A stretch of 64,000 nucleotides of DNA from Xiphydria camelus (GCA_963678675.1 OY783200.1:14220455-14284454); one strand, 5' to 3'. Counted from the stretch's first letter, positions 11,520 to 22,179 are shown. Numbers and translations: made by a program. Notes: a model not told the origin generated them from the letters alone.

Positions 11520-12460
11520 AATATAGTACGAAGGAGGAAATATATCAATAGAGAAAAACTAATGTGAAAGTAATTACTTTATTATTGTGATCCAATTCAA
11601 TTGCATCTGCTATTCTTCTACCATGGCTTTGATGGAGAAGAAACATCAAATTTATTTGTTAATCCATCGATTCACCCCTTGCTCGCATGACGCTGAAAAC
11701 AAAAAATAGAATGAACACAAAGATATTTGTCCTTCCATCGAAAGTGAGGTTAAAGTTGTCAGATGGCAATTAAACTTAACTGATGGGAATTCTTCTGAGA
11801 CCGTCTCCTTTCACATTCTGTGTCTGTCACATTCACCACTATTGAGATTCATTACTCCGATTGCACTGAATTATCACTTTTTATTAGCAAGCGCATCCGA
11901 GGATCGAAATGAACGCGAGGGAAATCATGACGCGAATGGAAATATTTTATTCACTTTGAAAACCATGACCAAACATTCAAGGAATATATTCTCTCACACA
12001 CTCTCACATACATTTGATGGCGTATGCGTGTACCTGCATCTGTGTAGACATTTCCGATCATGGCCGACTATCGCCGAAGATAGGCGGAATTAGAGTGACA
12101 TTTTGACATATATATATTGCCCGAGAAATCGGATTCTCTCGACTTTCAGGCGGCAGGGGCGTGGCTTAATGTTGCTAAGGGCGAATCTCTGTTAATATTT
12201 AACTTATAACATTTATTCTGGTCTCTATCAATAGAGAACAGTCGATTTATATGGCGTAACTAAGCATAGTTTTGGTTATAACCGTATATTTATTGAGAAA
12301 ATTCGATGTAAAATTTGAGGGGTGAAGGGGGCAGACATTTTTCCTGTAAAGATGCACGGGTGCTTGCTCGCTGCGACAGCGCTATCGGCGTCGTTCTGAC
12401 GAACTACTTGAATGAACATGCCGCGAGACACTACCGTGTCTCTTGATATACAAAATAAGT
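11520..12460. repeat. Segment duplicated near 61.2-62.15 kb (copy 1)
   Basis: From about 11,690 (GCTCGCATGACGCTGAAAAC) to about 12,450 the sequence recurs in the same orientation at about 61,378-62,140. Shared landmarks include ATCATGGCCGACTATCGCCG, GGGGCGTGGCTT, AGCATAGTTTTGGTTATAAC and GAACATGCCGCGAGA. A stretch near 11,845-12,020 differs from its counterpart at about 61,540-61,700. No gene is recognised. Small ORFs span the shared segment in both copies but are not alike in sequence. Confidence 0.8.
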
Positions 12461-12785
12461 TAATTTAATTTAACTATTTTGAATACGACAAAGACTCTGT
12501 ATGTGCTATAGAGCAGTGGTTATAAGTTTAGAGGGTGAGATGAGGATGCATATGTTTATCTCTCCCTAAGAACCCACGCGTGCACTATCTTACTTAAAAT
12601 ATATACAAGTGACGTACGAAACCCTCGAGAAGAAATAGAAGGGACAAGGAGTCTGCTTTGTGAGCCTTAGTTCCTCTCTGGCAGTGAAGCTGCGAAGGCC
12701 TCCAAATATAATATCTAAAATTCCCACTCAACGTTGAATTTATCTTTAATCAATTCCTTGCCAAAATTCCATAATCCAATACTGC
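12460..12785. other. Unassigned noncoding stretch
   Basis: No ORF, repeat partner or structured motif is recognised here. Composition is ordinary AT-rich, with one GC-richer patch around 12,620-12,700. Confidence 0.6.
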
Positions 12786-13357
12786 CTGTCAACAAAATGT
12801 GCGTCAAAGTCTTTTCTCAAGGCTTAGCCCGGTCAAGTTAGCCTGAAAAATAGGGGTACACTTGCATAAATTCTCAAGAAGCTAAAAATTTACATGAACG
12901 TTAGGGATACCATTATAATGAAATTGTGGAAAGTCCTCATCGATCCTGCGTCTGCAAAAAATTTTATGCACGGTCAAAGTTCGCAAACATGGGTTTTTTG
13001 GATTTATTAGCGAAACGGTTAGTTTTATGATAAAAATAGTTCAGACAAAAATTGGAGATCATGCAATTCTCTACTAAAATTGTCCTTACACTTTTTTCCC
13101 TAAGATTCACCATTTCTGAGAAAAAGCCATTCTAATGTTGTATTCTCCATAATATGCATGACTACGCTGCCTATGGACATCATTGGACGTGTAAGTATAA
13201 TATAAGTAAAACTATTGGGTTGGTGCATAATTATTGCGGATTTTTTGGCGGCTTTTTCTTTAAAAATTGGCATCTTGTTTTTTTTTTCATTAAAATAATC
13301 TTCTCTATTTAGTTAATAAAATGCGTGTCGAAAATCATGTCCATATTCGTCATACCG

Positions 13358-13907
13358 TGAGTGCACCGGTATTCGACCGTGTATGGGTATCCGTCCACCG
13401 AAGGTCGGTTATGGAAATATTTAATATTTAACACTTTTAAATGTTTAAAATGTATTAATTTCTTTCGATGCGTGGCGCTAACATCATGCTTTGAATGTAT
13501 TTCGTTAGAAGAGTATAGGTTGGGATTGGAAATCAGTAGTTTAGATGGATACGACAAAATGTAAGTAACAAACGTATTAAAATATGTTAAGATCGATGAA
13601 TAATATATGGTAATATAAATTAAAATTATTGGAAGAGCTGAAAAAGACATTTTATTATTGTAAAATTACGTTATTCGGTACCGGCGCAGAGCGAAAACAG
13701 ACGGTCGAATACTGACAATTTTTACCCTTCACTTTAAAATTTTATTATTTAATTATTATGAATCCCTTTTCAAATTTTTTAATTTTTTTATTGATGAAAA
13801 AGAGTCCATTATTGTATTATTTACTCTTCTTTCTATATTTGGCCATGGTAATTAAATATTACATTTCCCGCTAAAAAAAATCTTACACGGACGGATACCG
13901 GTGCACT
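13358..13907. mobile_element. MITE, about 550 bp, inside the left mariner 5' UTR
   Basis: The ends GTGAGTGCACCGGTATTCG (about 13,360) and GGATACCGGTGCACTTAC (about 13,890) are inverted repeats. The uninterrupted sequence at about 14,475-14,510 (minus) shows that the mariner UTR is continuous without it. The interior is AT-rich. The ORFs at 13,309-13,650 have no recognisable domain. Confidence 0.75.
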
Positions 13908-13913
13908 TACATT

Positions 13914-14127
13914 ATGCTCTACCACTTCGAGAAAGAATGGAAGGCGGCACAGTCATTTCGCGATCTCAACGAACTTTTCGGCGAGGGAACAATCAGCAAA
14001 AGCCAAATTAAAAGATAGTTGAAAAAGTTCAAATCGGGCGATACAAACCTTACAGATGACGAAGGAAGAGGTCAACCATCTGATTTCGACGACCAGGCAC
14101 TTTTGGCAGCCGTGGAAGAAGACGACG
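13914..14127 (+). pseudogene. Mariner transposase N-terminal fragment
   Basis: The frame reads LYHFEKEWKAAQSFRDLNEL and continues to GDTNLTDDEGRGQPSDFDD and LLAAVEED, interrupted by one TAG near 14,016. This is the first helix-turn-helix of the mariner DNA-binding region plus the GRP-like linker. Sequence after 14,127 is the inverted second copy, so the frame has no proper continuation. It can only be a relic. Confidence 0.85.
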
Positions 14128-14480
14128 TTTTTGAAAAGAAGCCACGATTCATCTCCAGTGACGAGATTCTTCAGGAAGGGTACTTGCTCGTTTCGCTGCA
14201 GCATATCAGTGAAAATTCGTACACGTTCGGCTTTGTTGTGGTCGGAGAGTTCATGGGGAATCCATACAGCCAATTTCCATACTTTTCCGAGCTTTTTGAG
14301 ACGACGAACAATAGTCGAATGGTCCACATCAAAGTCGTCGGCCAGCATTCGTATTGTCAAGCTTTCGTCTTCTTCCACGGCTGCCAAAAGTGCCTGGTCG
14401 TTGAAATTAGATGGTCGACCTCTTCCTCTTCCTCTTCCGCGAAATGACTGTGCCGCCTTCCATCTTTCTCGAAGTGGTGG
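14127..14480 (-). pseudogene. Mariner transposase fragment (both HTH parts to the first Asp region)
   Basis: On the minus strand the frame carries AAVEEDESLTIRMLADDF, then VDHSTIVRRLKKLGKVWKL, WIPHELSDHNKAERVRI and finally LVTGDESWLLF, where the first catalytic Asp of the D,D34D triad lies. The first part of this copy (14,387-14,480) is frame-disrupted and contains a CTT-rich expansion encoding a run of basic residues. The frame runs on past 14,127 into the opposite mariner copy, giving a meaningless tail. Confidence 0.88.
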
Positions 14481-14602
14481 AGTATAATATGACGAATGTG
14501 TACATGATGTTCGACACGAATTTTATTAATTAAATAGAGAAGATTATTTTAATGAAAAAAAATAAACAGAATGCCAATTTTTAAAGAAAAAGAAGCTGCC
14601 CA

Positions 14603-14757
14603 ATATTAGTCTGCGTGACTAATATATTAATATTGAATGATAGTTCTAAAGGCGCTTCTTCACTGAGTCGACATTGTCGATAGACTCTGTCGAGTCAGTG
14701 AGGACGCGCCTTTAGAATTATCATTCAATATTAATGTACTAGTCAGGCAGACTAATA
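14603..14757. mobile_element. Hairpin MITE, about 155 bp
   Basis: TATTAGTCTGCGTGACTAAT at the left pairs with the complementary right end. The stem continues through ATTGAATGATAGTTCTAAAGG, with a short loop near 14,680. It replaces the outer terminus of the right mariner copy. Confidence 0.8.
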
Positions 14758-15124
14758 GTTTTACTTATATTATACGTCCAATGATGTACATAGGCAGCGT
14801 AGTCACGCATGTATGGAGAATACAACTTTAGAATAGCTTTTTCTCAGAAATGGTGAATTTTAGGAAAAAAGTGTAAGAACCATTTTTGTAGAGAATTGCA
14901 TGATCTACAATTTTTGTCTGATCTATTTTTATCATAAAACTAACCGTTTCGCTAATAAATCCAAAAAACCCATTTTTGCGAACTTTGATCTTGCATAAAA
15001 TTTTTTGCACACACGGGATCGATGAGGACTTTTCACAATTTCATTATACTGGTATCCCTAACGTTCATGTAAATTTTTAGCTTCTTGGGAATTTATGCAA
15101 GGGGGAAGTTCTATCTACCGGGCT

Positions 15125-16500
15125 GGCTAAAATTCTCCCAAACATTTATTAAAACTATAACCTAATAAAGGAGACAGTCAGACTCAATGTGATAGAACCA
15201 CTTCAGTCAGCAGTCGATAGATGTGAGAACGGTAACTGCGCGCATTAGTATGCCTTTTTTCAATACATATCATGTATTTTATATAAAAAATAATTTTAAT
15301 TGTTTCTTGATAATTGTAATTGTTCAGAATGAAAAATAATTTTAAAAATTCTATGTATGTTAATGTTTTTAAGTAACGTTTAAAGCAGGTTTGTACTATA
15401 AAGTTATGAATTTTTTATTCTTTATTATAGATATCAGTTATTTCATACAAAAAATAATAAATTTAAATATTTTATAACATAAAAAAAGAATCATTGATTC
15501 ATTGAAAAAAAAAAATCTAATCGTCCGAATCCCTGCCGTCCTCGTGTTCTTCTCCACTATCTTCATCAGAATAAAACGTGATTGCGCCATATTCTTCGGC
15601 GTCATCAGTGGTGGTTGATTCTGAATCTGTGTACAAATAAAAAATTCAGCGTTAAGCAATACATTACACTAATAAGTAATATTTTGAATCACATTTGCGA
15701 GTCGACCGGCAAAAATTACCTGCAGGTGTATCATCCGGTTGAATCAAAACGTCAGAAATGAAATTAGGTAGCTGATCGCCTTCGCACCAACTGAAATCAT
15801 ATCGGCCATCGATCAACTGCCAACCGTTTTCCTCTGGAATCATTGCAGTGGGCACTTTTTCATCAGTATGACTCCAAATGTTCGATATATACGCAGACAT
15901 TTGTAGTTGTTTCTTCAATTCCGTCTTGCATGGCGGTAAATTGGAACCACAGATCTCACACGCTTTCTCCATGACATATTTTCGATGTGGAACTGAATAC
16001 GTAGGGTAAATGATACAGCCATTGGCCATGCAATTGTGATTGGCCACCTCTCATAACAAATGTATTCGATAGAAAAAGAAAGTGATAGGCAAATCACTGT
16101 ATAATTTCGTCTGTTGGGGCCAATCACTAAATCATTTACCCTACTATTCACAACTGAAAGACTAGGGCGCATTTTTCGATGACTGACTCACATTTGCCGA
16201 TTTTTTTAATGTCTTCCCCTAATTTCGACCTAACAGTTCCATAACAAAGGTTCTAAAATTGGTATGCCTACCTGGCCTTGGCCATCATGACTCACGTATA
16301 CATGCCTACAGTAATCCACATTCCATTGAGTTATAAAATAAATGATATGTATTGAGAAAAGGCATACTAGTGCGCGTAGTTACCGTTCTCACATCTATCG
16401 ACTGCTGACTGACGTGGTTCTATCATAAATGAGTCTGACTGTCTCCTTTATTAACTTTATAGTTTTAATTAATGTTTGGGAGAATTTTAGCCTTGAGAAA
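15125..16500. repeat. Inverted repeat flanking a gene fragment
   Basis: 15,125-15,295 and 16,318-16,500 are reverse complements. They share GGAGACAGTCAGACTC with its complement, and GATAGATGTGAGAACGGTAAC with its complement. They enclose about 1 kb carrying the two-exon gene piece below. The right arm is extended by a tandem copy (16,640-17,000). Confidence 0.8.
15517..16047 (-). CDS. Two-exon gene piece, Cys pair plus acidic C terminus (unknown family)
   Basis: Exon 1 runs from 16,047 down to 15,720 and ends at a consensus donor (CTGCAG|GTAATT). The intron is 93 bp. Exon 2 runs from 15,626 (acceptor GTACACAG) to a TAG at 15,517. The frame is continuous across the junction. Exon 1 encodes NGCIIYPTYSVPHRKYV, then CEICGSNLPPCK (a possible metal-binding Cys cluster), ISNIWSHTDEKVPTAMIPE and YDFSWCEGDQLPNFISD. 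Exon 2 is acidic, with DDAEEYGAITFYSDEDSGEE. The start is uncertain: 16,047 is the first ATG, but an upstream exon is likely because the frame begins close to a possible acceptor. I do not recognise the family. Its setting between inverted repeats suggests cargo of a transposon. Confidence 0.55.
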
Positions 16501-17000
16501 AGACTTTGACACGCGTCATTTTGTTGACAGGCAGATATGAAGTAGCGCTGAACCCACGTGTCCCTATATTTTGCTGTCTGACTGTTGGATTCTTATTTTA
16601 TATTATATTTGCTCGTTTTCTATAAATGTTGAGCTTTGAGAAAACAGTTTAGAGACGTTAATTAATATAAATGATTATGTATTGAGAAAAGGCGTATTAA
16701 TGCGCGTAGTTACCGTTCTCACATCTATCGATTACTGACTGAAGTGGTTCTATCATAAATGAGTCTGACTGTCTCCTTTAACTTTATAGTTTTAATTAAT
16801 GTTTTGGAGAATTTTAGCCTTCAGAAAACTCTTTGGCACGCGTTATTTTTTTAACAGGTATGAAGTAGCGCTGACGCCACGTGTCCCCATACTTTGCTGT
16901 CAGACTGTTGGATTCTTGTTTTATATTATATTTGCTCGTTTTCTATAAATTTTGAGCTTTCAGAAAACAGTTTAAAGACGTTAATAAATATGACACCTTT
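16330..17000. repeat. Tandem dimer, unit about 335 bp
   Basis: The block beginning ATGTATTGAGAAAAGGC occurs at about 16,348 and again at about 16,677, in the same order through GGAGACAGTCAGACTC-complement, CTCGTTTTCTATAAAT and GAAAACAGTTTA. The copies differ by scattered substitutions and small indels. The first copy also forms the right arm of the preceding inverted repeat. Confidence 0.8.
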
Positions 17001-17810
17001 GCGAGCGTCCCAGCGCCAGGTGTCCCGGTACCAGAAGTGCTGACTCTACAGTTACTTTCCATCACTAGAAAGTAACCTGATCTCAAAAAATTAGCTTTCG
17101 GAAAACTTGCATATTTTGGATACCAGATTTTGGACTATTGCGTATGCGATGGCGCCATGTTCTTTGCATTGCGAGAAAGCTCTATCTAAAATAAATGTAT
17201 AAAACGTTATAAACGGTCTAATTATATTGTAAAGCAATGTAAAAAAAATTGTTTTTGGGTATCCTTGTCAAATTACTTGGAGAACGTTTTCATGCAGTTG
17301 CGTGTGTGCAGTCAAAATTGTCGTGAACGTTTGATCATGAGTGATAGCGAAAAGGATCAAATTTAATTAATTTCTAAATAATAATAATACGTTATTACAA
17401 TATTATTAAAATAATTAATTATTAAATCTATTACATTAAAAATGTATTCATTTTAATTAAAAATTTTATTTATATATAAATTAAATTTATTTCTAAAAAA
17501 CTAGATAGGAAAAAATCGTTTTATATTTCATAACTAATAAATTATTTTAAAAAATAATTTAACATTTAAATTTATAATTTATTAACTTTTTTTTCGAGAT
17601 TATAAATTATTTTTTTTTTTTAATAAACCCTAATACAAAAGGTAAACAAAATTTACTTTTCAATTATTTTATTTTTAAGCTATTTCAAATTATCCTCTGC
17701 AGTAAGAAAATTTACATTAAGTAATTTAATTTCTTTTTTAATTTTTAATTTAAATGTTTTAAACATTAAAAAATAAACGGTTATTAATTTATTTGATAAT
17801 TATTAAATAA
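17000..17810. other. Unassigned, very AT-rich stretch
   Basis: 17,000-17,200 is mixed sequence without a recognised feature. 17,340-17,810 is almost pure A/T with long A and T runs. No ORF or repeat partner was found. Confidence 0.6.
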
Positions 17811-17819
17811 TTATTTGTA

Positions 17820-18058
17820 GAGTGGCGGGGCTAATTGATCTGTGCCAAAAACATTTTTCCCAGGAAAATAAGAAAAACTGCCCATCAGTAAAACCAAACT
17901 GACATTTGACCACCTTTTGACAGCTTATACAACGAAAAGAGAAGCGCATTGACACTTAAATCATATAGCTCTGCATTGCCCTTGGCGCATATATCATTTT
18001 GTAGAAAAAACCCGTAATCATGGAATTTTGGCACTTAGATCAATTAGCCCCGCCACTC
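17820..18058. mobile_element. MITE, 239 bp, TA-flanked
   Basis: The termini GAGTGGCGGGGCTAATTGAT and its complement at 18,039-18,058 form TIRs of about 30 bp. TA dinucleotides lie directly outside both ends (17,818-17,819 and 18,059-18,060). This is consistent with a Tc1/mariner-type nonautonomous element. There is no coding content. Confidence 0.85.
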
Positions 18059-18198
18059 TACAGTTGTAACAATGATTAATTAAATTAATGATTTTAAATA
18101 TAATTAGATATTTATAAATATTATAAATATAATAATAATATTATATATATGTAATAATAAATTATTAAAGTTAATTAATTTTATATATAAATATAAAT

Positions 18199-19541
18199 AT
18201 ACAGGGTGGACCAGGTTAAACGTCATTTTCTTTATATGTGATAGAACAACAACAAAAAAGTAGACTCATAAGAAAATTTTTTTCAAAAATGTTTCCTAAC
18301 AAAGATACAGGGTGTCAGTTTCGAAAAAAAATGGTTTTCCCATCATAACTTCTAAACTACTTGATTAATTTCCATGAAATTTGGCACACAGGCTAATGTA
18401 GAACAGCTCTAAGCAATAATTAAATAATTTTTAAAAATTCTCCAGTGGCCTAGATACTAGGGGCCGGTACCCCCCTTTCTCCCTCCCATCTTCGGCGCCA
18501 CTGGATATTTTGCAAAGAAAATTTAATTATTGGATTCCCCGTTTAATTTAGAGAAAAAAATCACCCTTGCAAATTTTTGATTTATGGCCTCGTTTTTGAG
18601 ATATTTATTTTAATTTATAGGGTTGCGAGCAGGCCAAAGCTAGGTTGAACTACATTAATTGTAATATGTGATAGAGCAACAAAAAAAATAGATTTTCATG
18701 AGAAAATTTTGTTCAAAAATGTTTCCTAACAAAGATATAGGGTGTCAAAGTTTCGAAAAAAAAAAAATGGTTTTCTTATCATAACTTCTAAACTACTTGA
18801 TCGATTTCCATGAAATTTCGCACACAGACTAATGTCGTACAGCTCTAAGTAATTATCAAATAATTTTAAAAAATTCTCCAGTGGCGTAGATACTGGGGGC
18901 CGGTACCCCCCTTTCCCCCTGCGAAATTTCATGAAAATCGATCCAGTGGCTTAGAAGTTATGATAAGAAAACCATTTTTTTTAAGAAACTTTGACACCCT
19001 ATATCTTTGTTAGGAAACATTTTTTAAAAAAATGTTCTCATGAGAATCTATTTTTTGTTGTTGCTCTATCACATATCACAATTAATGGAGTTCAACCTAG
19101 CTTTGGCCTGCTCGCAACCCTATAAATTAAAATAAATATCTCAAAAACGATGCCATAAATCAAAAATTTGCAAGGGTAATTTTTTTCTCTAAATTAAGCG
19201 GGAAATCCAATAATTAAATTTTCTTTGCAAAATATCCAGTGGCGCCGAAGATTGGGAGGGGGAAGGGGGGTACCGGCCCCTAGTATCTACGCCACTGGAG
19301 AATTTTTAAAAATTATTTAATTATTCCTTAGAGCTGTTCTACATTAGGTTGTGTGCGAAATTTCATGGAAATCGATCAAGTAGTTTAGAAGTTATGATGA
19401 GAAAACCATTTTTTTTTGAAACTTTGACACCCTGTATCTTTGTTAAGAAACATTTTTGAAACAAATTTTCTTATGAAAGTCTACTTTTTTTGTTCTATCA
19501 CATATCAAAAAAATGACGTTTAACCTGGTCCACCCTGTATA
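18199..19541. mobile_element. Palindromic element with TATACAGGGTG ends, 1.34 kb
   Basis: It begins ATACAGGGTGGACCAGGTTA and ends with the complement. The arms, about 650 bp each, are near-continuous reverse complements centred near 18,870. Within each arm a segment (CATCATAACTTCTAAACTAC and following) is itself repeated. It shares its outermost 10 bp with elements at 27,329 and 37,318, but the interior is different. No transposase is present. Confidence 0.85.
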
Positions 19542-19721
19542 TAGGATTGTTCCGTCTTTGCGCGATGGACTACGCACCAAATTAATCTTGCGTAATGGGT
19601 TCAGTGGGATTAATAAATTACATTATTTTACGAAAAAGCAAAACAATGCACTTTATTGGCGAGCTGTTTGAACTCAGCCATCACTTTTCCGCTATCAAAC
19701 TAAAACTAAGTCTCCCTCCGA

Positions 19722-19916
19722 GGAGACTCCATGGTATGTGGAGTAGAAACTCCAGACTATTGAGTACAAACTCATTCTTATTTATACGAAAACTGAGTTT
19801 ATACTCACTTCAAATTGTACATAAGAGTACCTACTCATGGTGAGCATCTACTCTTAATTCTTATTCATACAGATTGGAGTATTTACTCCAGAATTTTGAG
19901 CATGAAGTACATGCTC
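19722..19916. repeat. Array of 14-bp dyads, consensus NGAGTNNNNACTCN
   Basis: Short palindromes recur at 19,722-19,730 (GGAGACTCC), 19,740-19,753, 19,761-19,774, 19,794-19,807, 19,824-19,837, 19,841-19,854 (imperfect), 19,876-19,889 and 19,898-19,916 (7-bp stem). The GAGT and ACTC half-sites are kept while the 4-nt centres differ, and spacing is 17-35 bp. The intervening sequence is partly repeated (CTTATTCATAC-like). It could be a row of dimeric protein sites or RNA mini-hairpins. Function is unknown. Confidence 0.65.
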
Positions 19917-20142
19917 CGCTTTATTCATATCAGCTATTGTTTTGTGAGAGTAGTGTCATTTTGTGGTGTTTTTACCGCTGCGCGCCCTACAATGTAAGTA
20001 TAATTTTATATTTTACAATATAAAATGCAAATGTTTGAAATATGTTTAGGTTATACAATGTGACTCAATAACTTGTAATTAATTCAAATAGCACGCCCGT
20101 CATCTCAAAAGATAATGTTTACACGTATGTAAGTGTTTTTTA

Positions 20143-20226
20143 TGGATATACCTCCTACAGTTGGAGATAATTTCAGCAAACCTTATATCGTCGTACTCAG
20201 GAGAACATATGTCGTGTTCGAATATG
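20143..20226 (+). CDS. Possible small first exon (unknown)
   Basis: An ATG at 20,143 opens a 28-codon frame (starting MDIPPTVGDNF, ending TYVVFEY) that runs into a consensus donor TAT|GTAAGA at 20,227. No downstream exon is recognised and the family is unknown. It is listed only because the codons look protein-like and the donor is good. It may be chance. Confidence 0.22.
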
Positions 20227-20621
20227 TAAGATTATAGCTTTTGAAAAAAAAAAGTAAGTGTTCGCATTTTTTGAAAACGGCTTAGTGAGTGCAATACTGG
20301 GATTCTAAATCTTCCTAAAGATCTACAAGTATTCCTGGATGTCATGTTTTTGGGTAGATATTAATTAGATTTATTTCGAGTCTTTGTCTTGCTTACAAGT
20401 TGTTTACAGGCCTTTTTGAAACTTCTAGACTAACTGAGAACGCCCTATAGCCGCCTAACCTAACCTGACAACGCCATCTGACTGACTATACTAAAGGTTT
20501 AATTCTTATGATCACTTTCGCTTTTATCGACTTACAACACTTTCCTTTCATAATTATAATTAAATATTTCTTATAAAACCTTGAACGACAAAATATAAAC
20601 TGTCTTATTTTTTTTTCTTAA

Positions 20622-21254
20622 TTAAGCAAGTCCCATTTGCTCGCACAAAATCCTCAAACGGGTCTTTAGTAAAGGCTTTGTCATAATATACGAGACCTGT
20701 TCTTCAGTAGATATTTGTTGAATTCCAAGTTGTCCAGATGCAATCCTTTCCCTGATGAAGAAGTGTTTTTACGATATATGTTTCGTTCTGCGATGAAACT
20801 CTGGATTCTGGGCCACTCTGACTGCTGCAAAATTGTCTACTTGAAGAATAGACACCTGAGTTAAACTTGAGATTCCTCTCAACAGTCTACTTAACCATAT
20901 AATCTCTTTGGATGCCTCATTTGCTGCTACAATCTCAGCCTCTGTAGTAGAAGTGGTAACCACGCCTTGCCTTTGGCTTAGCCATGAAATAGCACCTCCA
21001 GCATAAGTGATAACAACACCTGTAGTTGAGCGTCCGGTCTTCGTGCATCCTCCAAAGTCAGCATCACTGAAGCATTCCAAGATTCCTTTGTTGGCTTTAC
21101 ATTTGTAGACAATTCCTAGGTCTTTCGTCCCAGCAATGTAGCGAAAGACTCTCTTAACTTGAGTCACGTGCTCTGTAAACGGGTTTTCTAGAAATCTTGA
21201 TATGAATCCAACACTGAACGCGAGATCTGGTCGAGTACATAGTATCAGATACAT
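20622..21254 (-). pseudogene. Copia RNase H domain
   Basis: The frame carries LILCTRPDLAFSVGFISRF, the RNase H motif ECFSDADFGG with its catalytic Asp, GRSTTGVVITYAGGAISW and STTEAEIVAANEA. A frameshift near 20,770 moves the C-terminal TKPLLKTRLRILCEQMGLA segment into another frame, ending at 20,622. The domain degrades RNA in RNA:DNA hybrids during reverse transcription. The frameshift makes this copy defective. Confidence 0.9.
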
Positions 21255-21262
21255 AAATACTC

Positions 21263-22179
21263 CTACAGCCTGTCTATAAGGAAAGTTGTGTTTCTTGCCA
21301 TCTTCTTTCCTTGATTCTGACTTCTCTGAGTTTTTAACGATGGGTGTCGAGACCGGCTTGCATTGTGAAAAATTGAAGCGTTCAGGATCTTCCTAGCGTA
21401 TGCTCCATGACTAATCTTGATACTATCCCTTTTACGAGTGATTTCCATGCCTAGGAAATAGTTGGCTTCCTTGGAGACAATCTTGAACTCAGACTTCAAT
21501 TCTTTAATAAAAATTTCAAGGTCTTGTTGATCAGTAGCTGCAACTAATCCATCGTCTACATACAGAACGAATATCAACTTTTTACCATTCTTTCTCGAAC
21601 GTAAAGACATGGATCTGCTTCATTAACCTTGAAACCTAGATTTGACAGAAAACTTCCAATGCGTCGATTTCAGCACCTCGGGGCTTGCTTTAATCCACAG
21701 AAACTCTTCTTGAGCTGGCAGACACTGTCCGTTCCATTGTCATACCCCTCTGGCTGTCTCATATAGATAGTTTCATCAAGCTCACCGTAAAGAAAAACTG
21801 TGGACACATCAAACTGAAAGATATGCATACTTTCACTGGCAGCAACGCTTAGCACCGATCGAATGGTTCCCATCCTTGCAACTGGACTAAAAGTTTGACT
21901 GTAGTCAACTCCATGTCGTTGACTAAATCCTTTGACGACTGGTCTGGCTTTATACTTCTCAACAGTGGCATCTGGTAAGGTTTTTATACGAAAAACCCAT
22001 CTGCATGGAATTGCCTTAGCTCCCTTTGGAAGAGCAGTTTTGATCCAAGTTTTATTTTCTTCGTGTGACTTCATTTCATGATCAGTAGCCATCTTCCAAT
22101 CTGTACTCTGTTTGCTTTGTAAAGCATCTTGAAAGGTTTCAGGTACCTCAGTCTCAGTAACAAAGTCCTCTGCTGTCAT
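21263..22179 (-). pseudogene. Copia reverse transcriptase (RVT_2)
   Basis: The upstream frame (21,670-22,179) has WKMATDHEMKSHEENKTW, PCRWVFRIKT, KARPVVKGFSQRHGVDY, TFSPVARM and CGLKQAPRC. After a break around 21,610-21,669 the second frame (21,263-21,610) has LIFVLYVDDGLVAATDQQDL with the catalytic YVDD, then FLGMEITRKRD. One unusual feature is FDVSTVFLYGELDETIYM, where copia elements usually have K-T-A-F. With the frameshift it cannot be active. Confidence 0.92.

Larger units (their letters stand above)
1890..11520. repeat. Giant inverted repeat, about 9.6 kb, arms about 3.7 kb
   Basis: Left arm about 1,890-5,630 and right arm about 7,550-11,520 are reverse complements over nearly their full length. 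Matched landmarks are 1,965 with 11,440; 2,780 with 10,620; 4,325 with 9,055; and 5,610 with 7,560. The coordinate sums stay near 13,200-13,400, giving a centre near 6,650. Differences are scattered substitutions and small indels, plus one 239-bp MITE present only in the right arm. The spacer (about 5,700-7,550) is a copia pol fragment. The arms are mosaic: PF1 palindromes, a hairpin, a USP-like coding remnant and an inner palindrome. It may be one composite foldback element or a duplicated segment flipped around a retroelement. Confidence 0.85.
13217..14600. mobile_element. Two truncated mariner elements, head to head
   Basis: The left copy starts with a mariner-like terminus TTGGGTTGGTGCATAATTAT (13,217), preceded by TA. 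Its 5' UTR (13,250-13,357) matches the complement of about 14,490-14,590. The left copy (plus) gives the transposase N terminus. The right copy (minus) gives overlapping and more C-terminal sequence. They meet near 14,127. Both lack the 3' half and the second catalytic region. The right copy has lost its outermost about 25 bp where the hairpin MITE lies. Confidence 0.85.
12785..15135. repeat. Palindrome built around two head-to-head mariner halves
   Basis: Outer arms 12,800-13,216 and about 14,758-15,125 are reverse complements. They share CATGAACGTTAGGGATACC with its complement, and GCAAACATGGGTTTTTTGG with its complement. Inside, two mariner 5' ends face each other. The left half carries an extra 550-bp insertion (13,358-13,907) and the right half an extra hairpin MITE (14,603-14,757), so the palindrome predates both. 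Confidence 0.85.
19545..20620. other. Mostly unassigned stretch containing a dyad array
   Basis: Apart from the short-palindrome array at 19,722-19,916 (separate entry) and a possible mini-exon at 20,143-20,226, nothing is recognised. A TAACCTAACCT-like run near 20,455 is only about two units long. Confidence 0.55.

Noticed and set aside
13309..13650. 113-codon minus ORF overlapping the 5' mariner region
   Set aside because: It spans the boundary of an inserted MITE and is AT-rich hydrophobic sequence without a domain.
18726..18932. 68-codon minus ORF in the 1.3-kb palindrome
   Set aside because: It crosses the palindrome centre and has no similarity to a transposase.
20455..20475. TAACCTAACCT run as a telomere repeat
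   Set aside because: It is only about two units long and lies inside ordinary sequence.
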